NCBI GenBank assembly: GCA_028696075.1
Contig: JAQVHS010000004.1
Location: 81,603-145,602, forward strand
Length of the DNA stretch: 64,000 nucleotides
Reading direction: 5' to 3'
From: Candidatus Gastranaerophilales bacterium
GTDB taxonomy: Bacteria; Cyanobacteriota; Vampirovibrionia; Gastranaerophilales; JAILCC01
The translations under genes and the position numbers were made by a program. Positions 36,678 through 45,946 of this stretch are shown here, piece by piece. Numbering within the stretch: position 1 is the first letter of the stretch; each line of letters starts with the position of its first letter. The notes beneath the pieces were generated by a model that made no database searches, was not told the DNA's origin, and saw only the letters and a list, made by a program, of their open reading frames with translations.

Positions 36678-36844
36678 CTTAAAAACCCTTGACTCAGCTG
36701 ATAATTTTGCAGGAATAAGCTTCTGTATATGTATTTTTGTTAAGCCAAAATATATAAAAAACTTGTGCATGACCACAAACGAACTATATACTAATTTTGG
36801 ATAGGCACTTAAATTTATTCGGTTAAATGACTGGGGAAATAAGG

Positions 36845-38854
36845 ATGTTAAGCACCTTTGTTATTGGCGTATACGGCAAAAACAATTATTCTGATAAAGT
36901 GAGTTTTGGGGCAGAGTTGCCGTCGCATTTGAAGACTTATAAAAGCTCATATACTTCACAAAGATTAAAATATCCTCCAAAGGAAGACGGCCCATACGGC
37001 TCAATACAAAAAGTTCAAAAGAGATTAATTGAAAGTATTGAGAAAGAAGCGTACCTCAAGGGAGTTTCCGTTTCCGAGCTTTTAGCAGAAAAATTAGGCT
37101 TCCCTTCCCACAAACCGACTAATTTTTCAATGCCAAGTAAAACGGTAAGAATAGATAATTTAAGAGTGTCCTCCCTGATTGATGGGGGGCAAATTTTTAA
37201 AAAGACACTTGATTATATAGAGGGCGCTCAAAAATCTATTCAGGTAAAAATGTTTGAATTCCAAAATTTAAAAATTGATGGTGAGCTTTGGCCGAGAAAC
37301 GGAGCTGAAAATTTACCCGGAGCTCAAGACCAGCAAAGAATTCTGGAAACAATAATCAAAAAGAAACAATCAAACCCCGATATGAAAATACAAATGATAC
37401 TGGATGCCCATAAATGGTACATAGACGGCAGCGGAAAGAGAAAAAGACACTACGGTAATCAGGCGGTCATTAAATACCTTAAAGAAAAGGGGATTGATGT
37501 TGTATTCTACCCGAAAGATGCTATGATTCAACACGAAAAAGTTTTAATCGTAGATTCTAAAAAAGCTGTAATAGGCGGCATGAACTGGGGCAACCACTCC
37601 TGTGCAAACCATGATGCCTGCCTTGCAATTGAAAAATTCAAAGGTCAAAATTCCGCAATAGATAATTTGGTTCATGATTTTAATACCGACTTCAAATTCT
37701 GCTGGTACAAGATAGGACAAAAAAGATTTGTAGACGGACCTTTAAATGAAGAAGAGCAAAAATTATATAAAGGAATAAATAAAGAAATCAAAGAAGAAAA
37801 TGTTCATTTTTACAATCTTTTAAAAGATTATTTTGACACCCCTCAAGCAAGAAGCAGGTACTCGGAAGGGCGTTTAGACTTAATAGAAGCAAATCCGGTA
37901 AAAGATTCTCCGATAAAAATATTGAGAACTAAACCCAGAGAGCTTGAAGAAATCGGAGAAAAAGGAAGCGAAGGCATCCTCGACTACCTTACAGACAGAG
38001 TAAAAACCGCCAAAAAAATCAGCGGAGAACTGTTCTTCTTTACGGACAAAGAGCTTATAAAAACAATCATAAAAAGGGTTAAAGCGGGTGAACTCGATGC
38101 CAGATTTATAATCGAGAGAAATGTTTTCCCATACTGCGAGAATGCGTATGATGAACTTAAAGAAGCCGGTATAGATATACGAATTTACAAAGGACACAGA
38201 AGAACAAACCAAAGAATGCACGCTAAATGGGCAATTTTTGACGATGCGGATATTTTTATGGGTTCTTCTAACTGGACATCAAGAGCGCTAAGACAAAATC
38301 TTACTACAGGTGTGAGAAAAGACCTGCCGCTGCATACAAAAGAAATTGAAGAAAAAATACTATACTTCATTAGAGAAGTTAAACCCCACGAAAACAAACT
38401 TCACCTGCCGAATATAAAATGGGACGGCAGCGCAAACAGCTATCAAAAGTTAAAAGAAACAAGAAAATTGTTAAAATCCGTTTACAGGCAGCTTAATGAA
38501 AAAGGTTACGCATTCTTCGCTTTAGACGGACATCATTATAGCTTTAATCAAAGTGAAATGTCGGTTTTTGTTGACGGAGTAAAACGCCCGTTTCACCCTG
38601 ATGATGAAAGAACCGTTATGGCAGAAGTCCGTAAAATACAAGAATTTTATAAAAGTATACAGTACAAACACCTTTCAAAAGAAAAATACAAAAGAGGCAA
38701 CAATGAAGTAGCCATAGTAGTCAACTCGCCAAATCTGGCAAAAACTTTTTTAAAACAATTTGAATTGGATTACAATTATTCAAAATCAAACTATGAAACA
38801 GAAAACAATCAGGACATTCCGAGTATACCGCCGAAGTTGCACCTTGCAGGATAA
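36845..38854 (+). CDS. Phospholipase D-like protein with two HKD motifs
   Basis: 669 residues from the ATG at 36845, which has GGGGAAATAAGG upstream; an earlier ATG at 36827 lacks one. Two HKD catalytic motifs are intact: QHEKVLIVDSKKAVIGGMNW in the first half and MHAKWAIFDDADIFMGSSNW in the second, the bipartite active site of the PLD superfamily (phospholipases, cardiolipin synthases, and nucleases). There is no classical signal peptide. The N-terminus has a short leader with KVSFGAELP, comparable to the leaders on the next two genes. The C-terminal ~170 residues are helical and charged with no recognised fold. It starts an operon with an exonuclease (4-nt gap) and a dGTPase, which favours a nucleic-acid or host-directed role over lipid synthesis. 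Confidence 0.85.
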   Translation: MLSTFVIGVYGKNNYSDKVSFGAELPSHLKTYKSSYTSQRLKYPPKEDGPYGSIQKVQKRLIESIEKEAYLKGVSVSELLAEKLGFPSHKPTNFSMPSKTVRIDNLRVSSLIDGGQIFKKTLDYIEGAQKSIQVKMFEFQNLKIDGELWPRNGAENLPGAQDQQRILETIIKKKQSNPDMKIQMILDAHKWYIDGSGKRKRHYGNQAVIKYLKEKGIDVVFYPKDAMIQHEKVLIVDSKKAVIGGMNWGNHSCANHDACLAIEKFKGQNSAIDNLVHDFNTDFKFCWYKIGQKRFVDGPLNEEEQKLYKGINKEIKEENVHFYNLLKDYFDTPQARSRYSEGRLDLIEANPVKDSPIKILRTKPRELEEIGEKGSEGILDYLTDRVKTAKKISGELFFFTDKELIKTIIKRVKAGELDARFIIERNVFPYCENAYDELKEAGIDIRIYKGHRRTNQRMHAKWAIFDDADIFMGSSNWTSRALRQNLTTGVRKDLPLHTKEIEEKILYFIREVKPHENKLHLPNIKWDGSANSYQKLKETRKLLKSVYRQLNEKGYAFFALDGHHYSFNQSEMSVFVDGVKRPFHPDDERTVMAEVRKIQEFYKSIQYKHLSKEKYKRGNNEVAIVVNSPNLAKTFLKQFELDYNYSKSNYETENNQDIPSIPPKLHLAG

Positions 38855-38858
38855 TAAT

Positions 38859-40604
38859 ATGCAAATAACACCAATCAGACTTAATACCCAAAGTATAACA
38901 ACAAATAACAACAATAAATACGTAAAGAACCCTGTTTCAACACCGTTAAACGTTCTTAAAGATACTGATGTATACCATTATTATCAACCTAATTTCAGGG
39001 GAATATTGTTTGAAACAAGAGTTATAAAGAGCGTTAAAGATAAAGAGTTCCAAGGTGAAGGTATCTATAGGAAACTGCCAACAGGGTCTTTTATCGATTT
39101 AAAAAAATTAAACTACAAAAATATATGCAAAGAACCTCTGGATATAACCAAATCCACAAGAAACGAAATCACAGCTCACAGGTTTTCTTTGGCGCTTATA
39201 GAAAATAATGCAAGAAACCCTGATGAAGATTCGGAATTCTCCACACAATGGGTTACAAAATACAACCCCGACAACAGACATTCCCCTCTTGCGGTTTCAC
39301 ATGCGTTGAATGACTTTTTCACTATGGAAGAAATTTTTGCAAAAAACAGACAAATCCTGAGAGACCCCGGACGTTGCAAATCATTGGATATCCCAATAAC
39401 AGACAAAGAGGGCAATCTTTGTATAGACGCCATAGTCTTTGATACTGAAACAACGGGAACAAATATAAATAAAGACAAAATTGTTCAAATAGGAGCAAGA
39501 CTGATTAAAAACGGCAGACTGGTTAAAGGAGAAGAAGGCGAATATGACAAACTTATAAACCCTGAAATCCCAATCCCCCCGGGCGCTTCTGCCGTAAACG
39601 AAATTACGGATGAAATGGTCAAGGATGCCCCGCCTATTGAAGGTGTAATGAATGAATTCCTGGGGAAATACATGAACAAAGGAAACGGCGTAATTGTTGC
39701 CTGGAACGGGGTAAAGTTTGATATTCCGCTCCTGAACAGAACAATAAGAGAATTAAGAGAAGTAAATGATATTAAACCCGGAAACCCAAAAGACAAAATT
39801 ATTTCCGAAAAACAGCTTTTTAAGGTTTTAGACCCTCAAATTCTTATAATGAGAATCCATCCGTTTTTAGGCGCATCAAAAAAACTATCTAACCAGTACC
39901 ATTGGATGTTCTGCAAACCCATGGAAGATGCGCATGATGCGTTGGCGGATGTAAACGGTACTATTCCCATACTCAAATATTGTCTGTATTGGCTTAATGA
40001 ACACAGGACAAACAAATCCGTTCCCCTTACGCTAAGACAGGTTTTACTCTTCCAGAACGGCGCCCCGAACATTCCCGAAATCGAATCTTTCCTTCATCCT
40101 TCAAAGAATTTTAACGCCAATGTTCAATTCAAAGTATCTTACAGGCCTGAGAATTTGGATGTAATAAATTATTTTGACAAATACTATCTGGACGAAAACA
40201 GTCTTTATGATTTAGAAGAGGAAATAGGTGAAATTAATATCCAAAAACTTAAAGACAAAGAGATAGTCGGTACAAAAATAAACGATAAGTATAAAGGCAG
40301 CCCGCTTCAGGCCGCCGAAACCAAAAAAATCCCTAATTCAAATAAAAAAATAAGTCTTTCTTACGTTATGAGAGAAAATTTCAAGAAAGTGTTAGGATTT
40401 GCGGAACTTGAGCCATATAACGGCAAAACTAAAGAAGAAATAGAAGATATTATTATTGAAAAATCAAAAGTTTATCTTGGAGAAGACAGCAAAACTCTAT
40501 TTATAAAAAACACAAACCCCGATGATGTCCCGTTGGGAAATGATCTGCCCGATGACAACATCACAAGAAAAGTAATGCAGGAAATGAAAGAAGACGAAGA
40601 GTAA
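38859..40604 (+). CDS. DEDDh 3'-5' exonuclease with long flanking regions
   Basis: 581 residues from the ATG at 38859 (GCAGGA ribosome-binding site); a longer frame would overlap the PLD gene. The N-terminal ~120 residues are Asn/Thr-rich and begin MQITPIRLNTQ, with QPNFRGILFE at ~60. A DnaQ-like domain spans ~185-390: FDTETTG (Asp-Glu), WNGVKFDIPLLN (Asp) and EDAHDALAD (His-Asp) complete the DEDDh site. The ~190-residue C-terminus is charged and unrecognised. The domain resembles the proofreading subunit of DNA polymerase III, but the extensions and the operon with PLD and dGTPase genes make it a stand-alone nuclease. The first residues ITPI also occur at the start of the dGTPase. Confidence 0.85.
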   Translation: MQITPIRLNTQSITTNNNNKYVKNPVSTPLNVLKDTDVYHYYQPNFRGILFETRVIKSVKDKEFQGEGIYRKLPTGSFIDLKKLNYKNICKEPLDITKSTRNEITAHRFSLALIENNARNPDEDSEFSTQWVTKYNPDNRHSPLAVSHALNDFFTMEEIFAKNRQILRDPGRCKSLDIPITDKEGNLCIDAIVFDTETTGTNINKDKIVQIGARLIKNGRLVKGEEGEYDKLINPEIPIPPGASAVNEITDEMVKDAPPIEGVMNEFLGKYMNKGNGVIVAWNGVKFDIPLLNRTIRELREVNDIKPGNPKDKIISEKQLFKVLDPQILIMRIHPFLGASKKLSNQYHWMFCKPMEDAHDALADVNGTIPILKYCLYWLNEHRTNKSVPLTLRQVLLFQNGAPNIPEIESFLHPSKNFNANVQFKVSYRPENLDVINYFDKYYLDENSLYDLEEEIGEINIQKLKDKEIVGTKINDKYKGSPLQAAETKKIPNSNKKISLSYVMRENFKKVLGFAELEPYNGKTKEEIEDIIIEKSKVYLGEDSKTLFIKNTNPDDVPLGNDLPDDNITRKVMQEMKEDEE

Positions 40605-40621
40605 AAACATAAGGAGATTTT

Positions 40622-42016
40622 ATGAAAATTCAAAGCATAACTCCAATAAGTTATAAAAACGTATCCGCCGACAAATTAAATAACCGAATAGCAAACAGCC
40701 ATTGTTCAACACCTGCTTCAAACAGCTTTTGCCTACCAAACTATCATCCAAGTATAGCAATACCGATAGTTTCGTTTAAAAGCAATTATCAAGAAAACAG
40801 CTTAAAAAGCGCCGGCTCATTTGAAATCTCTCCCCTCTGGGCTAATTTGACCGTAAGAGAAAATAATCTATATAGAAGAGAAAATGATTTAAGGTCAGAC
40901 TTTGTAAGAGATTACGACAGAATATTGCATTCAAACGCATATAATAAATTGAGCGGAAAAACGCAAGTATTTTCACACCCGGAATCCGATACAACAAGCA
41001 AAAGAATACACCATGTTAACCAAGTTGCTTCAATAGCAGAAGATTTATCAAAGTCATTGGGCTTAAATGTGGAACTTACAAGGGCTATAGCAATCGGTCA
41101 TGATGTAGGTCATACCCCGTTCGGACATGGAGGGGAACGGGTTCTTAATGCGATTATGAAAGACAACGGATTTAAAGATGGATTTTGGCACGAAAAAAAC
41201 AGCCTCAGATTTATTGATGATATTGAAACAAAGCTTGACCCGTCCGGGTATGAAAAAAACTTAAACCTCACTTACGCGGTCAGGGACGGGATTCTGTCCC
41301 ATTGCGGCGAGATAGATGAAAACGGTATTAAACCCAGAACACAATATTTAGACTTAAGAACAATCCAAAAATCCAACAGACCACAGCCTTACACCTGGGA
41401 AGGCTGTGTTGTAAAGATATCCGATAAAATCGCATATCTTGGCAAAGATTTGGAAGACGCCTTGAACAATAAATTTTTAAAACCCGAAAAAACAGAAGAA
41501 CTCAAACAAACCATTAAAAATGAAACCGGGCTAAAATTCGATACCATTAATAATACTGTATTAATAAATCATTTCATTGCGGATTTACGAAAGAACAGCT
41601 CCATAGAAAAAGGGCTATGCTTCTCGGAACCGGCTTTTAAATTAATGAATACTATCAAAAAATTCAACTTCGAAAATATTTATATCCCAAAAGATAATAT
41701 ACAGGAACCATATTATAATTTAGCCGTAAAGACGGTTTTTAACGCACTGGATGCTCTTTACGACGGCAAAAATACCGTCAAAGTTTTAACCGGGCTTAAA
41801 GAATCAAAACCAAAGTTAACTGCAAACTTTATCGAATGGCTTATAAAATATTCCAACACTTCACCTGCAGAGCGAATGGGCAGAAAATACGGCAACAGGA
41901 TTATTTACGATATCAGCAAAAAAGAAGACTACAGGCTTGCAATCATTGAATATATAGCAAGTCTGACAGATAAAGCCTTAACCAAGTCCTTCGATGAAAT
42001 AATTTTCTTTGGATAA
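40622..42016 (+). CDS. Deoxyguanosinetriphosphate triphosphohydrolase-like protein
   Basis: 464 residues. The HD phosphohydrolase core is typical of dGTPases: YNKLSGKTQVFSHPESDTTS, RIHHVNQVASIAEDLSKSLG, IGHDVGHTPFGHGGERVLN (the HD pair), then a helical domain with KISDKIAYLGKDLEDAL. It would cut dNTPs to deoxynucleosides and triphosphate. In front of this core, residues 1-65 form a Ser/Asn/Pro-rich leader (MKIQSITPISYKNVS, then IPIVSFKSNYQE) absent from ordinary dGTPases. The gene follows the exonuclease gene by 17 nt with AAGGAG. dGTPases are known in housekeeping dNTP balance and in phage defence. The mobile element begins shortly after. Confidence 0.9.
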   Translation: MKIQSITPISYKNVSADKLNNRIANSHCSTPASNSFCLPNYHPSIAIPIVSFKSNYQENSLKSAGSFEISPLWANLTVRENNLYRRENDLRSDFVRDYDRILHSNAYNKLSGKTQVFSHPESDTTSKRIHHVNQVASIAEDLSKSLGLNVELTRAIAIGHDVGHTPFGHGGERVLNAIMKDNGFKDGFWHEKNSLRFIDDIETKLDPSGYEKNLNLTYAVRDGILSHCGEIDENGIKPRTQYLDLRTIQKSNRPQPYTWEGCVVKISDKIAYLGKDLEDALNNKFLKPEKTEELKQTIKNETGLKFDTINNTVLINHFIADLRKNSSIEKGLCFSEPAFKLMNTIKKFNFENIYIPKDNIQEPYYNLAVKTVFNALDALYDGKNTVKVLTGLKESKPKLTANFIEWLIKYSNTSPAERMGRKYGNRIIYDISKKEDYRLAIIEYIASLTDKALTKSFDEIIFFG

Positions 42017-42045
42017 CGTAAAACCGCAATAGTTATCGAGTTAAT

Positions 42046-42252
42046 TTATCCTTTTTCCACCCTGATTTTATACCCCAATAATGCAGCAATATCTTCAAAC
42101 TCGTCATATCTTAAGGTTTTTCTTAATAGTTTACTTGAAATACTTTGGGCAGTATAATGCCGGCTTGTTTTCTCCGCCAACATTGGCGCCAATTCTTTTA
42201 TAGTCAGATTTTCCTTTAATAACATTATTTTTAATTGTTCTCTCGAGCTCAT
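42046..42252 (-). CDS. Small helix-turn-helix protein
   Basis: 68 residues. SSREQLKIMLLKENLTIKEL followed by APMLAEKTSRHYTAQSISSK is a compact Cro/C1-like helix-turn-helix (first helix, TIKELAPML, then recognition helix TAQSISSKL). It is read divergently from the first plus-strand gene of the element, with palindromic sites between them, so it is probably the element's own repressor or Cro. Confidence 0.65.
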   Translation of the reverse strand: MSSREQLKIMLLKENLTIKELAPMLAEKTSRHYTAQSISSKLLRKTLRYDEFEDIAALLGYKIRVEKG

Positions 42253-42273
42253 TATAATCCCTCAAAATATATT

Positions 42274-42335
42274 TATAGATATTATTATATCTATAGAGAA
42301 ATACTATTGACAAATAAGAAATTTTAAAATATCAT
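42274..42335 (+). promoter_or_regulatory. Divergent control region of the element
   Basis: An inverted repeat TATAGATA/TATCTATA (42274-42295) is followed by a plus-strand promoter TTGACA (42307-42312), 17 bp, TATCAT (42330-42335). A further ATATCTATAG copy occurs near 42360. This is the layout expected for repressor operators flanking a promoter. Confidence 0.6.
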
Positions 42336-42408
42336 TATATATCGCTATAGCCATATTAATATCTATAGTGCTATGCGAAATTAAGTATTATTAACAAAAG
42401 GAACAAAA

Positions 42409-42612
42409 ATGGGCAAAAAGGAAAAACTGTTCAAAATAAACAAAGAAGCATCGGCTAAAATTTCTGAAATAAAAGCGATTCTTGCAGCTTTAGCCGACCT
42501 TGAACAAGGCTGCTACCCCGCAAATACACTAATTGACATAGCAAAAAGAAAATCTATGAGTGTCTTGTATAATATAGAAAAGAATAGAAAAATTCTAAAA
42601 ATTCTGGATTAA
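42409..42612 (+). CDS. Small hypothetical protein
   Basis: 67 residues, Lys-rich and helical (KEASAKISEIKAILAALADL), with a good ribosome-binding site (AAAGGAAC) and a promoter upstream. There is one cysteine and no membrane segment. It is the first gene of the element's plus-strand run. No family recognised; size and charge fit a DNA-binding or regulatory protein. Confidence 0.5.
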   Translation: MGKKEKLFKINKEASAKISEIKAILAALADLEQGCYPANTLIDIAKRKSMSVLYNIEKNRKILKILD

Positions 42613-42787
42613 AAAACGTCCTGATTATTGAATATAAAGCAAAAAAACTCACATTAGTAGACGATTTTAGAACTTATTTACTAAAGCTAACAGCTTAAAA
42701 CTACTAGTATATAGTAATTTTAGACATTTTGATGTGATACAATAAATGTAGAAAGTAAAAATATAAAGAAAGTAAAACGGTACAATC

Positions 42788-43468
42788 ATGGCTCGTAGAG
42801 GAAAAGCAAATAAAAGATGGAGTGGCATTTTTATGGAAAAATTGCCTCCTAATCCTACTAAAGAAGAATATGAAAAAAGATTTAATGCTTTTATTAAAAG
42901 ATACAATATAAAAGGTGGTACAAGAGAATTACAATTAGAAAAAGTTATTTTTTACTTATCACACGAATTAAAATTAGATATATTTGCGGTTGAATGTGAA
43001 CATGAAAAAATAGTTAAGGAATATGCTGACTATATTTTTTGGTGGAAGGTTTTGGAAACAAAAAAAATACAAAAAACTTCAATAGAAAAAGCTATAAGTT
43101 TTCTATGGAAAGATTGGTTTAATCAGGAAGAAAAATTAAAACAAGCCGAAAAGCAGAATAAAAATATTATATCAACCATTGAGAAAAATATTCATATTGC
43201 ATGTGGCGATATACTTGATGCTATTAATAATAAAGAGAATAATTCTACAGTAGATTTATCAAAACGTTTTTTCAGAATTCAAAAAAGTAATGAACTTGTT
43301 ATAAGGCAGAGAAATTGGGAAAACCAACAAAAGGAGATGCAGCAGGTAACATCCGAAAACTTGCTACCAGTTGATATAAACTTTATTTGTTCTATGTATC
43401 CAACATATAAAAATTTATATGACTTAGAGAAACAATCATTAATATATTTTCATAACGCAGAATTATAG
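42788..43468 (+). CDS. Hypothetical protein of the mobile element
   Basis: 226 residues. The N-terminus is basic (ARRGKANKRW); the centre is a long charged helix rich in Lys, Glu and Gln with probable coiled coil (NQEEKLKQAEKQNKNI). Several Trp residues (WWKVLE, FLWKDWF) stand out. The overall look is of a phage or plasmid DNA-binding or replication accessory protein, but I recognise no motif. An ATG at 42788 has AAAGAAAGTAAAACGG before it. Confidence 0.55.
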   Translation: MARRGKANKRWSGIFMEKLPPNPTKEEYEKRFNAFIKRYNIKGGTRELQLEKVIFYLSHELKLDIFAVECEHEKIVKEYADYIFWWKVLETKKIQKTSIEKAISFLWKDWFNQEEKLKQAEKQNKNIISTIEKNIHIACGDILDAINNKENNSTVDLSKRFFRIQKSNELVIRQRNWENQQKEMQQVTSENLLPVDINFICSMYPTYKNLYDLEKQSLIYFHNAEL

Positions 43469-43563
43469 ATTTTATGACATTTAATTCTTGCATTAAATGT
43501 CGATACAAGCATTTAAAATTTTTTTATAATGGTTACTGTTAAGACAAAACAGGAGAAAGTAAA

Positions 43564-43698
43564 ATGACGGAAACCATTAGGCTAGATATTACAAAATTAC
43601 CATTGAAATTAGTTATTTCAAAAGATGGCAAAGAAAAAGTTTATTACATTAAGACAAACAAGTTCAAAAGTGGAGTTTTCTTAAATAAAGCTGAATAA
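43564..43698 (+). CDS. Very small hypothetical protein
   Basis: 44 residues, MTETIRLDITKLPLKLVISK then a basic middle and a GVFLNKAE end. An excellent ribosome-binding site (AGGAGAAAG) precedes the ATG, and the reading frame is strand-helix in pattern. A strong hairpin terminator follows at 43768. No family recognised. Confidence 0.5.
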   Translation: MTETIRLDITKLPLKLVISKDGKEKVYYIKTNKFKSGVFLNKAE

Positions 43699-43767
43699 GT
43701 CCAGCATATTTTACTTTCTTTATAGTAGCCAGCGAACGCAAGCGATTATTTTTTTATCGTATTAGCA

Positions 43768-43816
43768 AATAGCAAGCAAACAAAAGACCAACAACGTTCT
43801 TTGCTTGCTATTTTTT
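43768..43816 (+). terminator. Strong intrinsic terminator or attenuator
   Basis: A perfect 13-bp stem, AATAGCAAGCAAA (43768-43780) with TTTGCTTGCTATT (43800-43812), and a 19-nt loop, followed by T. It lies 27 nt before the next start codon, so it separates the early small genes from the replication genes and could act as an attenuator. Confidence 0.75.
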
Positions 43817-43843
43817 GTGCAAATTTTTGAGAAAAGGAAACAA

Positions 43844-44029
43844 ATGACTTTACCTAGTCAAAAAATCATAAATGAAACAATCTCACACTTCAGCGATTGC
43901 GGTGGTGAAAACATCACCGAAGCTGAAGCGATTGAAATTGTGTCAAATATTGTTGGCTTTTCTCGATTGATGATGAAACTAGATAAAAAAAGACAAGAAG
44001 CATTACTAACACAGGAGAATAACAAATGA
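43844..44029 (+). CDS. Small hypothetical protein
   Basis: 61 residues from the ATG at 43844 (GAAAAGGAAAC upstream); a longer frame from 43805 starts inside the terminator. The pattern TEAEAIEIVSNIVGFSRLMM is an amphipathic helix. Its stop overlaps the next start codon (ATGA), so it is translationally coupled to 44026-44193. Unknown function. Confidence 0.5.
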   Translation: MTLPSQKIINETISHFSDCGGENITEAEAIEIVSNIVGFSRLMMKLDKKRQEALLTQENNK

Positions 44030-44193
44030 AAAAACAACAAACGAATTTTACAGAAACATCGGGTGATTATTTAACCCGAAACCCAAAAGACCTTGCAAAA
44101 TCAATCAAAAATTTAAAAACTTACCAACAGATAACACATGTCATAGTCAGAGATGCACAAACAAGAAAGGGGAGCAAAGATGGCAGAAAATAA
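44026..44193 (+). CDS. Very small hypothetical protein
   Basis: 55 residues (KKQQTNFTETSGDYLTRNPK; then KNLKTYQQITHVIVRDAQTR), basic and hydrophilic, overlapping both neighbours: ATGA with the upstream gene and 14 nt with the downstream replication gene. Such overlap chains are common in phage-like operons. Not recognised. Confidence 0.45.
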   Translation: MKKQQTNFTETSGDYLTRNPKDLAKSIKNLKTYQQITHVIVRDAQTRKGSKDGRK

Positions 44194-45910
44194 AAAAGCC
44201 TCTGAATTTGAGAACAGCGGCTTTACAGATAATATCATTAAATCTAACTCTATTATAGCACATAGCGCAGGAGATGATTTTGTATATTCAGATTGGAGGA
44301 AAAGCGGAATCTCGGACGAAACCATTAGTAAATATATCTCTAAAGGCTATCTTAAATTAACTCCTGACTGGTGGGAGTTGATCTATTCAGACCTATTTGA
44401 AAATAAAAAATCTGATTATTGGACAAAACGTCTCAAGAACCCAATAGACGGCAAGTACATGAGACCTAAAGCAAAAGCTCCTAGATTTTATAGACCACTT
44501 GACTTATCACCTGAAGTCCTTAGTAATCCGGAAAATTATGTGGCAATTGTTGAAGGGGAGAAAAAAGCTATTAAGGCTGTAGAAGCTGGAATAAACTGTG
44601 TAGCAATCGCTGGTGTATGGTGTTTTAAAAGTAAAAAAACAAAAGATGGTTTAATGCCTGATATACATAAAATTGACTGGAAAAATAAAGTTGTATATTT
44701 ATGTTTTGACAGCGATATACAGCATAAACCAAGCGTAAAGAGTGCTTTATGTGCTTTGGTAGAGCTGTTACAAGAGCTTGGAGCAATCGTTAAAAACTTA
44801 GACTTAACACTGCTTGATGATGGAAGGAACTTAAAAATTGGGCTTGATGATGCCTTAAAAATTTTTGGTGAAAAAGTAGTATTTGACCTTATGAAAAACG
44901 CTAAAACTTTTGATACGCTCGAAATGCAGGCAGAAATCTTGCTTAAAGGTATATCGAGTGTAAATGATGCAGAAGAAATTAAATGGGTTGTACCAGACCT
45001 ATTTGCAAAAGGTTATGTCGGATTTACTTTTGGGGAAGCTGGTAGTAAGAAAACTTGGTTCTTATTAGATACGAGTATAAAGCTATCAAATGGAATAGAC
45101 GTTTTTAACGGTATTGAAGTTGAACAATCAAAGGTCTTATTTTTTGAAGGCGATACTCCTAACCCTATGATTCAAAAACGTTTGAAACAGCTTGGAGGTA
45201 GGTTAAATGATGAGTATTTTAATTATGTAAACCGCTACTCCGCTGACCGAGATGGCATTGATATTAGCTTATCAGACAAAAAAGGCAGAAAATATGTAGA
45301 AAAATGCATTGAAACATTCAAACCTGATATTGTAATTTTCGATACGCTAATATCCTTTATTGACGCTGATGAAAGCAAACAAGATGAAATGAAAAAAATA
45401 GTTGATGCGTTACGGAAGTATGCAGCAGACTATGATTGTCATATTTTAATATGCCATCATGCAAGAAAGCGTGAATCAGGGGAAAAACGAGGAAAACTTG
45501 ACCAGTCAGACTTAATCGGCAGTTCGGTCTTAAATAGGCTTGCTAGCGTTATTCTAGCTGTTGATAAGGGCGAAAAAGAGGAGGAGGGCATACTAAGAGT
45601 TAATAAATCTTGGTTTAAGCCCTTTGATTCATTGAAATTTGAACTTGTTGACATGCCTGAAAATCGCATAAAAATTGAGTTTGAGACACATGCAGAAGCT
45701 AATACTAAAGCAAAGGCTATGAAAAATAAAATCATAGAATACATTAAAACCAAATCCGCAACGACGTTGACACGCAAAGAGCTTGTGAGTGCATTGGAAG
45801 ACGAAGCAGCTGTTAAAAATGCCCTGAAGATGCTTGAAATGGACGGTTTTATTCAAGGTGGGGGCAATACGAAAAATAGAATATATACGGTTATACCCCC
45901 TAAAAAATAA
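44180..45910 (+). CDS. Replication protein: Toprim-like domain plus RecA-like ATPase
   Basis: 576 residues from the ATG at 44180 (GGGGAGC ribosome-binding site). Residues ~40-240 match the DUF3854/Toprim-like pattern (VAIVEGEKKAIKAVEAGINC, then VYLCFDSD), where the glutamate and Asp-x-Asp would bind metal. Residues ~270-500 are a RecA/RepA-like ATPase with Walker A GEAGSKKTW, Walker B IVIFDTLISF and a histidine sensor (CHHARKRESG). The last ~70 residues form a winged-helix (TTLTRKELVSALEDEAAVKN). Such proteins start replication of plasmids, satellites and integrative elements. It points to an excised, replicating stage of the element. Confidence 0.8.
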   Translation: MAENKKASEFENSGFTDNIIKSNSIIAHSAGDDFVYSDWRKSGISDETISKYISKGYLKLTPDWWELIYSDLFENKKSDYWTKRLKNPIDGKYMRPKAKAPRFYRPLDLSPEVLSNPENYVAIVEGEKKAIKAVEAGINCVAIAGVWCFKSKKTKDGLMPDIHKIDWKNKVVYLCFDSDIQHKPSVKSALCALVELLQELGAIVKNLDLTLLDDGRNLKIGLDDALKIFGEKVVFDLMKNAKTFDTLEMQAEILLKGISSVNDAEEIKWVVPDLFAKGYVGFTFGEAGSKKTWFLLDTSIKLSNGIDVFNGIEVEQSKVLFFEGDTPNPMIQKRLKQLGGRLNDEYFNYVNRYSADRDGIDISLSDKKGRKYVEKCIETFKPDIVIFDTLISFIDADESKQDEMKKIVDALRKYAADYDCHILICHHARKRESGEKRGKLDQSDLIGSSVLNRLASVILAVDKGEKEEEGILRVNKSWFKPFDSLKFELVDMPENRIKIEFETHAEANTKAKAMKNKIIEYIKTKSATTLTRKELVSALEDEAAVKNALKMLEMDGFIQGGGNTKNRIYTVIPPKK

Positions 45911-45946
45911 CCAAATCAACCTAAAACCCTATTACTATTGAATTTC

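Noticed and set aside
42017-42060. Left attachment site of the mobile element
   Set aside because: I compared this stretch with the tRNA-Asn 3' end and the recombinase end and found no shared core long enough to claim.
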